Positions 28,493-36,522 of a stretch of DNA of 64,000 bases are shown piece after piece. A model generated the notes under the pieces. It was not told the DNA's origin. It did not search any database and saw only the letters and a list, made by a program, of their open reading frames with translations. The position numbers and the translations under genes were made by a program. This stretch comes from Candidatus Opimibacter skivensis (GTDB lineage: Bacteria > Bacteroidota > Bacteroidia > Chitinophagales > Saprospiraceae): NCBI GenBank assembly GCA_016721905.1, contig JADKHH010000033.1, positions 248,001-312,000 on the forward strand, in the 5' to 3' direction. The stretch's first letter is position 1. Each line of letters begins with the position of its first letter.

Positions 28493-29263
28493 ATGAATAA
28501 AACGATCAATATCAATCTCGGAGGCTATGCCTTCACGATCGATGAGGATGCCTATGAAGCAGCCAACAATTACCTCAATACCCTCTCCCGCCACTTTGGA
28601 GGCAGTGAAGGTGCTGCAGAAATCATGCAGGACATAGAGTCCCGCATGGGTGAGCTGGTCAACAAACATAAAGGGTCAAAGACCATCGTCAGTAAAGTAG
28701 ATGTGCTGGAAGCTATCAGTGTGCTGGGCACGCCTGAAGAATTAAAAGACGTTGACTTCTCAGAAACCTTTTCAGGTGAAAAGAAAACAACCACTGGTTC
28801 ATTCCAGATAAAGACAGGCAAAAGACTATACCGCGATCCGGATGACAAGGTGATAGCTGGTGTATGTTCCGGATTAGCCTCCTACTTTGGCATCCAGGAC
28901 GCCGTCTGGGTCAGGGTTGTCTTTGCTTTGTTAACCATGGTAGGTGGAGCCAGTGCACTCATTTATATAGTCCTATGGGCGATCGTACCTCCGGCCAAAA
29001 CCGTTTCAGAACGTCTCGAGATGATGGGTGAACCTACCAATGTCAATAATATAGCTAAGATGGTCAAGGAAGAGCTCGAAGAGCTGGGTGACAAACTACA
29101 GGACACCTTCGGCAAGAAATCACCTAAGCATCATCATCGCCAGCCTCCCCGTCACGATGACAAGGACCAAATGAGGACCTCAGGCTGGTCATTTGATTTC
29201 AAATCCCGCACGCCTGAGAAGGTTGAATCTCCTGCTCCCTACAATCACAAAGACTTCGTCTAA
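28493..29263 (+). CDS. PspC-domain membrane protein
   Basis: A 256-residue protein with a Bacteroidota-type N-terminal domain (TININLGGYAFTIDEDAYEAANNYLNTL). A PspC domain follows (about residues 112-170: LYRDPDDKVIAGVCSGLASYFG, then membrane helices with ALIYIVLWAIVPPA). The C-terminal tail is charged and rich in His, Pro and Asp. PspC proteins act in membrane stress responses. I start it at ATG 28493, one base after the PadR stop, because the conserved start MNKTININL is there. PadR-PspC operons of this type are common in the phylum. Confidence 0.88.
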   Translation: MNKTININLGGYAFTIDEDAYEAANNYLNTLSRHFGGSEGAAEIMQDIESRMGELVNKHKGSKTIVSKVDVLEAISVLGTPEELKDVDFSETFSGEKKTTTGSFQIKTGKRLYRDPDDKVIAGVCSGLASYFGIQDAVWVRVVFALLTMVGGASALIYIVLWAIVPPAKTVSERLEMMGEPTNVNNIAKMVKEELEELGDKLQDTFGKKSPKHHHRQPPRHDDKDQMRTSGWSFDFKSRTPEKVESPAPYNHKDFV

Positions 29264-29289
29264 AATAAACCGCTCAAGAAGTATTCATA

Positions 29290-29322
29290 AAAACCCACCG
29301 CTGTCACCAGCCGGTGGGTTTT
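29290..29322 (+). terminator. Intrinsic terminator after the pspC gene
   Basis: AAAACCCACCG (29290-29300) pairs with CGGTGGGTTTT (29312-29322), an 11-bp stem ending in T residues. Confidence 0.85.
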
Positions 29323-29339
29323 AATTATACACTATACAT

Positions 29340-29515
29340 ACCGCACCTACGGCGCTAAAATGATTTTTCATTTACCTATGCTACAGACATAGCGCCCCCA
29401 TGGGGCTTTGACATTTCTCCTTGCCCTCCGCTGAGCTATGCTCTATGCACTCTGCCCTTTGCTGCCCTTTGCCCTATGCTCTCTGCTCTCTGCCCTATGC
29501 CCTATGCCAATAGCC
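29340..29515. repeat. REP-like element followed by CTATGCTC word repeat
   Basis: 29340-29410 carries CCGCACCTACGGCGCT and CTATGCTACAGACATAG (a small hairpin), then CCCCATGGGG. 29425-29515 is built from GCTCTATGC, GCCCTTTGC, GCTCTCTGC and GCCCTATGC units. The second family also occurs at 39330-39365. Confidence 0.65.
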
Positions 29516-29518
29516 CAG

Positions 29519-29551
29519 GTTTTCGCGACAGCAAAGCTGTCAGGCGAAAAC
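29519..29551. promoter_or_regulatory. Inverted repeat upstream of the prfC promoter
   Basis: GTTTTCGC-GACAGC-AAA-GCTGTC-AG-GCGAAAAC forms an imperfect 14-bp palindrome with a 2-base bulge. It ends just before a TACCTTTG box (29555-29562), which lies 20 bases before the prfC ATG. It could be an operator or a dispersed hairpin. Confidence 0.4.
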
Positions 29552-29582
29552 TGCTACCTTTGCCCCCTCTACAGAGTAACCC

Positions 29583-31163
29583 ATGAGCGCAATAGACGAG
29601 ATCCAGAAACGAAAGACCTTTGGGATAGTTTCCCACCCGGATGCAGGCAAGACAACCCTTACTGAAAAACTACTCCTTTTTGGTGGCGCTATCCAGGAAG
29701 CAGGCGCGGTCAAGTCCAATAAAATCAAGAAACACGCTACCTCCGACTTTATGGAAATCGAGCGGCAGAGAGGTATCTCCGTTGCAACATCGGTTATGGC
29801 CTTTCCGTATCGCGATCACCAGGTCAATATCCTGGATACACCCGGTCACAAGGATTTTGCAGAAGACACGTTCAGGACCCTCACTGCTGTAGATAGCGTG
29901 ATCGTCGTCATCGACGTCGCTAAAGGGGTGGAAACACAAACAGAAAAACTGGTTGAAGTATGCCGCATGCGCCATACCCCGATCATTGTTTTTATCAACA
30001 AACTGGACAGGGAAGGAAAAGATGCTGTGGATCTGCTTGATGAAGTAGAAAAGAAACTTGGCTTACATGTCACACCGCTCAGCTGGCCTATCGGCATGGG
30101 ACAACAATTTAAAGGTGTGTATAACATCTATGAAAAAAAACTTGTTCTCTTCCGTCCTCACAGCAAACAAGAAGAAGAGGAAATCATTGAGATCAATGAT
30201 GTTGAAGACCCACTGCTGGATCATCATGTGGGTAAAAGAGCGGCGGATGAATTACGCGTTGAACTGGAAACAGTAACACATGTCTATCCTGCGTTTGACC
30301 GGGAAAAATATTTGTCCGGCGAGGTGTGCCCGGTGTTTTTCGGAAGCGCAGTTAATAATTTTGGTGTCAAGGAATTACTTGATTGCTTTATTGACATCGC
30401 TCCCCCGCCATTGGCCAGGGAGACCGAGGAGCGTATCGTACGTCCTGATGAAGAAACATTTACCGGATTTGTTTTTAAAATTCACGCCAACATTGATCCT
30501 AGGCATCGGGACAGAATTGCTTTTCTCCGGATTTGTTCCGGCAAGTTTGAAAGAAATACAAACTACTATCACGTTCGGCAGGAGCGCCAGATGAAATTTT
30601 CGAATCCGACTTCCTTCATGGCATCTCGCAAAGAAGTTATTGATGAAGCATGGCCCGGTGATATCGTAGGTCTGTATGATTCCGGTAATTTCAATATCGG
30701 TGATGCCTTGACGCAAGGAGAAAAATTACATTTCAAAGGCATCCCGAGATTTTCACCGGAGATGTTCCGTCGCGTGATCAATAAAGACCCGATGAAGACC
30801 AAGCAACTCAACAAAGGACTGGACCAGCTGATGGATGAAGGGGTTGCACAAATGTTTGTCAAGGAATTGAATGGTGATAAGATCATCGGCACAGTGGGTG
30901 CCCTTCAGTTTGATGTCATTCAATACCGTCTCGAACATGAATACGGTGCCAAATGTGACTACGAACCTTTAAGCCTTCACAAGGCCTGCTGGATCGAAGC
31001 AGATACGGACGCCGGCCTTCAGGCATTTATCACCCGCAAGAAAAAAGATATTGCCCGCGACAAGGATGAAAAGCCTGTATTCCTCGCTGAATCCGCCTGG
31101 GTGCTGCGTATGACGCTCGAAAACTTTCCGGATATCCGTTTCCACTTCACCTCTGAATTCTAG
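29583..31163 (+). CDS. prfC: Peptide chain release factor 3
   Basis: A GTPase that recycles RF1 and RF2 from the ribosome after termination. The 526-residue length is normal. G1 is SHPDAGKTTLTEK, G2 lies in ERQRGISV, G3 is LDTPGHKDF and G4 is INKLDREG. The RF3 C terminus ends FPDIRFHFTSEF. ATG 29583 matches the family start (EIQKRKTFGIVSHPDAGKTT). A -7 box lies 20 bases upstream. It stands alone, between repeat-rich DNA and the M48 protease. Confidence 0.95.
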   Translation: MSAIDEIQKRKTFGIVSHPDAGKTTLTEKLLLFGGAIQEAGAVKSNKIKKHATSDFMEIERQRGISVATSVMAFPYRDHQVNILDTPGHKDFAEDTFRTLTAVDSVIVVIDVAKGVETQTEKLVEVCRMRHTPIIVFINKLDREGKDAVDLLDEVEKKLGLHVTPLSWPIGMGQQFKGVYNIYEKKLVLFRPHSKQEEEEIIEINDVEDPLLDHHVGKRAADELRVELETVTHVYPAFDREKYLSGEVCPVFFGSAVNNFGVKELLDCFIDIAPPPLARETEERIVRPDEETFTGFVFKIHANIDPRHRDRIAFLRICSGKFERNTNYYHVRQERQMKFSNPTSFMASRKEVIDEAWPGDIVGLYDSGNFNIGDALTQGEKLHFKGIPRFSPEMFRRVINKDPMKTKQLNKGLDQLMDEGVAQMFVKELNGDKIIGTVGALQFDVIQYRLEHEYGAKCDYEPLSLHKACWIEADTDAGLQAFITRKKKDIARDKDEKPVFLAESAWVLRMTLENFPDIRFHFTSEF

Positions 31164-31243
31164 AATTCAGGCGTACATCCAAATCTGGAAACTCTTGAGG
31201 AAGAACATTCGTTTGATGAATGGATCAATTCCTTAACAATCTC

Positions 31244-31251
31244 TATATTTG
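31244..31251 (+). promoter_or_regulatory. -7 box (TATATTTG) between prfC and the protease gene
   Basis: TATATTTG matches the Bacteroidota -7 consensus and lies about 100 bases before the protease start. No TTG at the proper distance was found. Confidence 0.35.
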
Positions 31252-31254
31252 GAT

Positions 31255-31341
31255 ATGGCCTTTAAAGTGACCTTGTCTGTAGACAAGCATTCTTTGACCC
31301 AAAGGGACTTATTCGACCCTGATCAACATTCATCTTGTTAA
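31255..31341 (+). CDS. Possible 28-residue leader ORF (unrecognised)
   Basis: A short frame beginning MAFKVTLSVDKHSLTQRD starts three bases after the TATATTTG box and ends 11 bases before the M48 protease start. Nothing in it is recognisable. Its position resembles the leaderless starts seen at padR and the E2 gene. It could be chance. Confidence 0.2.
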   Translation: MAFKVTLSVDKHSLTQRDLFDPDQHSSC

Positions 31342-31352
31342 AACTCATTATC

Positions 31353-32180
31353 ATGTCAATATTCGGTGGAAATCAACCTGGACAACAAGGAGGTGGACGA
31401 TCTCCAAGTCGTCGTAATGTTGGAGGGGGTATTCTGATTGCTCTTTTCCTGGCTGGTTTTGCAATATGCAAATATTACTCCAGCTCACAGTATAATGAAG
31501 TTACTGGTGTGACACAGCACATCAGCATCACTGCCGAACAGGAAGTGGCGCTGGGCTTAAATAGTTTTCCTGCCATGGTCGAACAATATGGGGGTTTGCA
31601 TCCGGATGCAGAAGCTCAAAAGCTTGTCAAATCGGTTGGTCAAAAGATTGTGCAAAACAGTGACGCACGCCAGACTCCTTATCAATATGATTTCCATTTG
31701 TTGGCAGATCCAAACGTCGTCAATGCATTTGCTTTGCCGGGAGGCCAGGTGTTTATCACCACTGCTTTGATTTCAGAGTTTGAGACGGAAGATGAATTGG
31801 CTGGCGTACTGGGACATGAAATTGGCCACGTAGTAGCACGTCATGGCGCGGAACGAATTGCTAAACAGGAATTAACTCAAGGACTGACAGGCGCTGCGGT
31901 GGTAGCCTCCGGGGATTATAATACTGCACAAGCCGCACAGATGATTGCCGGCCTGGTCAACATGTCCTACGGCCGCGATCAGGAGCTTGAATCAGATGAC
32001 CTGGGCGTCCGGTTCATGACCCAGGCAGGTTACGATCCGGAAGCATTGATCACCGTGATGGAGATACTCGAAAAAGCCAGCGGCGGACAACGTCAACCGG
32101 AATTTATGAGCACGCATCCAAGCCCGGAAAACCGTGTTCAGAAAATCCGCGATGCCATCGCGAAATACAAGAAACAATAG
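31353..32180 (+). CDS. M48-family metalloprotease
   Basis: A 275-residue protein with a glycine-rich N terminus and one membrane helix (about residues 23-40). The peptidase domain has the zinc motif GHEIGHVVARHG (HExxH, about residue 155) and the third ligand within QELESDDLGVRFM. The C terminus STHPSPENRVQKI is typical of the BepA/LoiP group that cares for outer-membrane proteins. Substrates here are unknown. The start at 31353 is the ATG that opens MSIFGGNQPGQQGGG. Confidence 0.9.
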   Translation: MSIFGGNQPGQQGGGRSPSRRNVGGGILIALFLAGFAICKYYSSSQYNEVTGVTQHISITAEQEVALGLNSFPAMVEQYGGLHPDAEAQKLVKSVGQKIVQNSDARQTPYQYDFHLLADPNVVNAFALPGGQVFITTALISEFETEDELAGVLGHEIGHVVARHGAERIAKQELTQGLTGAAVVASGDYNTAQAAQMIAGLVNMSYGRDQELESDDLGVRFMTQAGYDPEALITVMEILEKASGGQRQPEFMSTHPSPENRVQKIRDAIAKYKKQ

Positions 32181-32185
32181 TTCTT

Positions 32186-32323
32186 TAGTTGAGCTATCAG
32201 TTTTCAGCTATCAGCTATCAGTAATCAGTCCTTAGTGATTTACCATTTAACCTATAAACTCATCAACCAATCAGCCCATCAACACATCAACTCATAAACT
32301 CATAAACCTATAAACCTATAAAC
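32186..32323. repeat. CAGCTATCAG and ACTCATAAACC tandem repeats
   Basis: 32186-32226 has AGCTATCAGTTTTCAGCTATC. 32240-32323 has AACTCATCAACC, AACTCATAAACTC and ATAAACCTATAAACC units. The block starts six bases after the protease stop and ends 10 bases before the next start codon. Confidence 0.75.
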
Positions 32324-32333
32324 CATTCTAAAC

Positions 32334-33071
32334 ATGTTTAAAAAATTTGCAGGTGGTGGTAATCCACTGCTAAGGAACAGCCTCCAGAATGAATCAGCCT
32401 CAACACTTTCTGTTGCGCAGGAAGGAACGATGACGACCCAGGGAGCCATCAATAAGACCCTGATCTTATTTGGCATCCTTTTGATCACGGCGATATACAA
32501 TTACCAGGTACAAAGTCCTGTGCTTATGATCGGAGGAGCTATCGTAGGGCTCATCCTGGTGCTGGTCAATGTATTTAAAAAGGAATACTCGCCATATATC
32601 GCTCCTGCCTATGCGGCTATGGAGGGATTATTTGTAGGTGGCATTTCAGGGATCTATGCAGGTTTCGGTGGAGGCATTGTCATCCAGGCGATTTCACTGA
32701 CGCTCCTTGTTTTATTTATCATGTTGTTTATTCATAAAACAGGGATCATTCCTGTGACGCAGCAATTCAGGATGGGTGTGGTGATGGCTACTGGCGCCAT
32801 TGCTCTTCTCTATCTGATCAGCTTTGGCCTGAGTTTCTTTGGCATCAATATCCCCTTCATCCATGAAGGCGGCACGATCGGTATCCTCTTTTCGCTGGGC
32901 GTGATCGGGATCGCTTCACTTAACCTGCTGCTTGACTTTGACCTGATAGTGAAAGGTGAAGAAGCTCAGGCTCCAAAATACATGGAATGGTTTTCTGCCA
33001 TGGGGTTGATGATTACACTCATCTGGCTATATATCGAAATCCTTCGATTGCTTGCGAAATTGAGAGAGTAA
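32334..33071 (+). CDS. Bax inhibitor-1/YccA-family membrane protein
   Basis: A 245-residue integral membrane protein with about seven hydrophobic segments. The N-terminal soluble part carries TMTTQGAINKTLILFG. Later segments read AAMEGLFVGGISGIYAGFGGGIV and YMEWFSAMGLMITLIWLYIEILRLLAKL, both typical of the bacterial YccA/YbhL branch. The family forms pH-sensitive calcium leak channels in studied members. No operon partner is obvious. A bidirectional terminator follows. Confidence 0.88.
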   Translation: MFKKFAGGGNPLLRNSLQNESASTLSVAQEGTMTTQGAINKTLILFGILLITAIYNYQVQSPVLMIGGAIVGLILVLVNVFKKEYSPYIAPAYAAMEGLFVGGISGIYAGFGGGIVIQAISLTLLVLFIMLFIHKTGIIPVTQQFRMGVVMATGAIALLYLISFGLSFFGINIPFIHEGGTIGILFSLGVIGIASLNLLLDFDLIVKGEEAQAPKYMEWFSAMGLMITLIWLYIEILRLLAKLRE

Positions 33072-33096
33072 AATAAATCCAGATTTACGTTGGGAT

Positions 33097-33138
33097 AAAA
33101 AATGTAGGGGTTCAAAATATTGAACCCCTACATTTTTT
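33097..33138. terminator. Bidirectional terminator between the BI-1 gene and the PTPS/QueD gene
   Basis: AAAAAATGTAGGGGTTCAA pairs with TTGAACCCCTACATTTTTT around AATA. The convergent genes on both sides end close to it. Confidence 0.92.
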
Positions 33139-33149
33139 ATACAAGCTCA

Positions 33150-33566
33150 TTACCTGCCAGGGTATTCAGCAAAATTGCGGGGTGTTTCATACAGCTTGAT
33201 TCCCAGATCAAGGTGAGCAGGAATCAAAGGCCTCATGATTTCGTAGATCACAATACAGATATTTTCCACCGTGGGGACGATGGCTGAAAACTCAGGACAA
33301 TCCAGGTTGAGATTCTTATGATCAAAACGGTCCTCCACTTCTCTTTCAAGGATCTCTTTAAGGTCTTTCAGGTTGATTAAGATTCCTGTTTCCGGATCCA
33401 GATGGCCGGTCACACGTACTTCCACTTCATAATTATGTCCGTGAAAATTCGGGTTTGCACATTTTCCAAAAGTCTCGAGATTCTTCTCCATAGACCAGGA
33501 GGGGATCGCAAGCTGATGGGCCGCGTTGAAATGGCCCATGCGATATAAAGAAACAGGATGTGTCAT
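33150..33566 (-). CDS. 6-pyruvoyl-tetrahydropterin synthase / QueD-family protein
   Basis: A 138-residue T-fold enzyme acting on dihydroneopterin triphosphate. Zinc ligands are FNAAHQL and FHGHNY. The catalytic cysteine lies in GKCANPNFHGH, with five residues before HGH as in eukaryotic-type PTPS; QueD usually has three. FDHKNLN, PTVENI and LYETPRN are also conserved. Whether it makes a queuosine precursor or pterin cannot be settled here, and no other queuosine genes are nearby. A TACTTTTG box (33588-33595, minus strand) lies 21 bases before the ATG. Confidence 0.88.
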   Translation of the reverse strand: MTHPVSLYRMGHFNAAHQLAIPSWSMEKNLETFGKCANPNFHGHNYEVEVRVTGHLDPETGILINLKDLKEILEREVEDRFDHKNLNLDCPEFSAIVPTVENICIVIYEIMRPLIPAHLDLGIKLYETPRNFAEYPGR

Positions 33567-33662
33567 AAGATTTTACGATTTACAGTGCAAAAGTACAGTC
33601 AGGGCAAGCTAATTAAACCGATTCTTCTTGCAGGAAGTTGTAATAAACGGCTTAGGCAAATA

Positions 33663-33688
33663 AAAATGCCCTCAAGCGAGGGCATTTT
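33663..33688. terminator. Bidirectional terminator (AAAATGCCCTC hairpin)
   Basis: AAAATGCCCTC (33663-33673) pairs with GAGGGCATTTT (33678-33688) around AAGC. It serves the minus-strand T9SS gene ending at 33732. Confidence 0.88.
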
Positions 33689-33731
33689 GTATATTTTAAA
33701 ACTACACTGAACCAGTCAGCAAAGTCATGAT

Positions 33732-34427
33732 TTATCTTTTACTCAGACGAATCGTCTTGATAATTTTTCCGGTGGAAGTCACCAGTCTGACAAGGTAGAT
33801 ACCGTCAGTCAGATCACCTACTGCATATTGTTTCTGTGGAAGTGCATCATATGATCTCACTTTATTTCCAACGATGTTGAAGAGTTCGATGTATTTCAAA
33901 CCGGGTGTTTCAGAAACCTGGAAATAATCTGTCGTTGGATTAGGGTAAACGGTCAGATTACTTTGAGCACCATTGTTTTTTGTGCTGACGGTATTGCTGA
34001 TCACAACTTCGCCATCTACATGACCAAGAATGATGGAGGGGTCCTCATAATCCATGAATGTGATATCATAAGGCGTGCTTCCTTCAACTGCACCTGGATT
34101 AACGTGGATCTGAAAGTCCATCTTTTCGCCCGGTGCAAGGATATTAGGTTTGGTGGGCGAGCATGCATTAGCTGTGGGCAAGTAGCACAAATTCTTATCA
34201 CAGATCCAGGTAAGCCATCCCTGAGGAGCTGATTCCACATTCCTGGACCAAAGGATATAAGCATCGAAGGAAGAATGATTGGTCACTTCTATATGAATTG
34301 ACACATCATTGTTAGACGGATGTCCAGTGAGTACAAACGGACTAGGATTGACCGATATAGAAATCTGCCCCCAGGTCGTACCTGCAAGTGACTGGAGAAG
34401 GAAAAAACAAAGTAGGAGTCTTTTCAT
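33732..34427 (-). CDS. Secreted T9SS type A cargo protein of unknown function
   Basis: About 231 residues. The signal peptide begins MKRLLLCFFLLQSLAG. The middle part has a beta-rich, Ig-like region with cysteines and no recognised enzyme domain. The C terminus carries the type A sorting signal: SNLTVYPNPTTDYFQVSE, then GNKVRSYD and GIYLVRLVTSTGKIIKTIRL. The protein is therefore expected to be exported through the type IX system and anchored or released at the surface. ATG 34427 is preferred to an earlier in-frame codon because the signal peptide starts there. Confidence 0.8.
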   Translation of the reverse strand: MKRLLLCFFLLQSLAGTTWGQISISVNPSPFVLTGHPSNNDVSIHIEVTNHSSFDAYILWSRNVESAPQGWLTWICDKNLCYLPTANACSPTKPNILAPGEKMDFQIHVNPGAVEGSTPYDITFMDYEDPSIILGHVDGEVVISNTVSTKNNGAQSNLTVYPNPTTDYFQVSETPGLKYIELFNIVGNKVRSYDALPQKQYAVGDLTDGIYLVRLVTSTGKIIKTIRLSKR

Positions 34428-34463
34428 GTGCTTAAAATTATACTCTGATCTGTAAATATACAA

Positions 34464-34881
34464 CTAATTTATTTCTAGGTTAACACCCATCCTATGCCGC
34501 TCTCACGACATAAAGCCAGAAAGCTAAAACACAAATATACACATAAAATAAATATTTAACGTGTAAAATACTGCTATGCAACTATTTAATACCAAACTCT
34601 TGTTTGATAAATAAATTTTGGTGTATATAAAAATATATAAATAACTAATTAACAGGCATCTATAAAATTTGCGCATACCGCGTGCGGACAAGTTTGGCAC
34701 CGTTAATAATTTGCAAAATCCACTGGACAGGCAAAATTTTCTACTGAAATGGCCAGGAAACTCCCCTTTATTGTCCTTTGTCCAACATTTTCGCAATTAA
34801 ATAGAAAAAAGGCTCTTTGATCCCCTGAAATACATATTTTTACACTTCTCTTTACACTCTCAACACAATAAAGATTTTAAC
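34464..34881. other. AT-rich intergenic region between divergent T9SS cargo genes
   Basis: It has no gene that I can support. A TATATTTA word on the minus strand near 34455-34462 may serve the left gene. No repeats of the families found elsewhere are present. Confidence 0.35.
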
Positions 34882-36388
34882 ATGAAGAAGTTGTACGCAT
34901 TCCTTTTATTTTCTCTCCTCTTTACCTTTTAGTGCCAAGGCCCAATTAATTGATGGCAGTAAAATTCCAGCAGGCCTGACACTTACCGATATCAACGGCA
35001 ATGTGCATGTAGTTCAGGATTACCTGGACAGTGGCAAGGTTGTCCTGATCGATATCTTCGCTACCTGGTGCGGTCCCTGCTATTTCCTGCATACCAATCA
35101 CGTCCTGAAAGATCTGTGGGATTCTTATGGCCCTGATGGAACTGACCAACTGGTTGTTTTCTCCATCGAAGGCGATGCCGCCACTACCCATGATGATTTA
35201 TTGGGTACTGGCACGAACACGCAGGGTGACTGGGTGACCGGTGTTCCTTATTTTATCGTGGAGGACAACACCGTCCCTACTAAGTTTAACCTGACCTACT
35301 GGCCGACCATGTATGTGATACGTCCAAGTGGCCAGATGTTACTTGCAAATGATTACTTTTTCAACAATGTGTTTGATCCTACTTTCGACTATGTCTATGA
35401 CGTGTCGTTCAGAGGTGATAACGATGCAAAGGTATCCGCTACTTATACAACCCGTTATTTCTGCGGTGAGTACCAGCAAGGTTCTTTTGTAGCCAAGATC
35501 CAGAACATGGGTGCTGATACACTGACTTCTGCTCACGTTGAATTACTTGTTGATGGTGAAGTTATTCGCACCAAAGACTGGACTGGAAGCCTGCTAGAAT
35601 TTAAATCTGCCAATGTATCATTGACAGGTCTTACAGTTGATCAGTCTTCAGACCTCGAATTGGCGGTAACGTTGCCGAATAATGCTGATGACTTATCTCC
35701 TCAGGATAACAACTATGCATGGCAGGTGATCCAGCCAACAGCAACTCAAACAGCTACGCTGACCGTAACGACTGACTTCTGGCCTGAAGAAATTTCATGG
35801 ACAGTCACTGACCCTGATGGTAACATCGTGGTATCAAGTGCCGATCTGGGTACCCTTTCTTGCGATGAAACCTATACACAAGAATTCACCCACACGATTG
35901 ATGGATGTTATGAAGTGGTATTAGTTGATGGTTTTGGTGATGGCCTTCTGAATGGAGCGGTCAATCCTACATCACACAGCTGTACAACACCAAATGGACA
36001 GGCCAGCATCGCTGCAGGTGCTATCTCCATTGCACTTGATGGTGGTGTGATCTATGACAACATCAGCTACGGTGCGGGTACCAGCATTCCTTTCGATTTC
36101 ACATTGGAAACAGCTGTAGAAGATATCAAGAATATCTCCGGAACCAAATTGTATCCTAATCCAGCTTCAACTGAAGTTTATGTAGAGTTTAACGCTGCAA
36201 ATAATACTGAAATTGACCTGGCTGTAATGGATATCACAGGCCGTATTGTTTCTGTTTTAGGCAAGCAATCTTTGGTGCAGGGTGCAAACCAACTGACCAT
36301 CAATGTTGCTGATTATGCTACTGGCACTTACTTCGTCAGAATGACAGAATCAAAAGCTGTGAAGACGATCAAGTTCGAAAAAATGTAA
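34882..36388 (+). CDS. Secreted thioredoxin-fold T9SS type A protein (one frameshift)
   Basis: About 501 residues after repair. The signal peptide begins MKKLYAFLLFSLLF. One T too many in the TTTT run near 34930 breaks it, and removal joins it to SAKAQLIDGSKIP. The thioredoxin-like domain has IFATWCGPCYFLH, so an active CxxC pair. Beta-rich regions follow, and the type A sorting signal ends it (GTKLYPNPASTEVYVEF...GTYFVRMTESKAVKTIKF). It is thus a secreted redox protein of the type IX system. Terminator at 36424. Confidence 0.83.
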
Positions 36389-36423
36389 TATCCTGCGGGA
36401 TTAAGTTTACAATGAATTAAGTA

Positions 36424-36458
36424 AAAACTCCGGTGGTCATCCACCGGAGTTTTTTTTT
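36424..36458 (+). terminator. Intrinsic terminator after the thioredoxin-fold gene
   Basis: AAAACTCCGGTGG pairs with CCACCGGAGTTTT around TCAT, then further T residues. Confidence 0.9.
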
Positions 36459-36522
36459 GCCCTCCTTCATCTTCACCCATTATCGGAAGCTTCCTGACGG
36501 ATTATAATCCTTAATTTCGATA

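Noticed and set aside
29438..29665. Open frame of 75 codons before prfC
   Set aside because: It is built from CTATGCTC/GCCCTATGC repeats and then overlaps the start of prfC in another frame.
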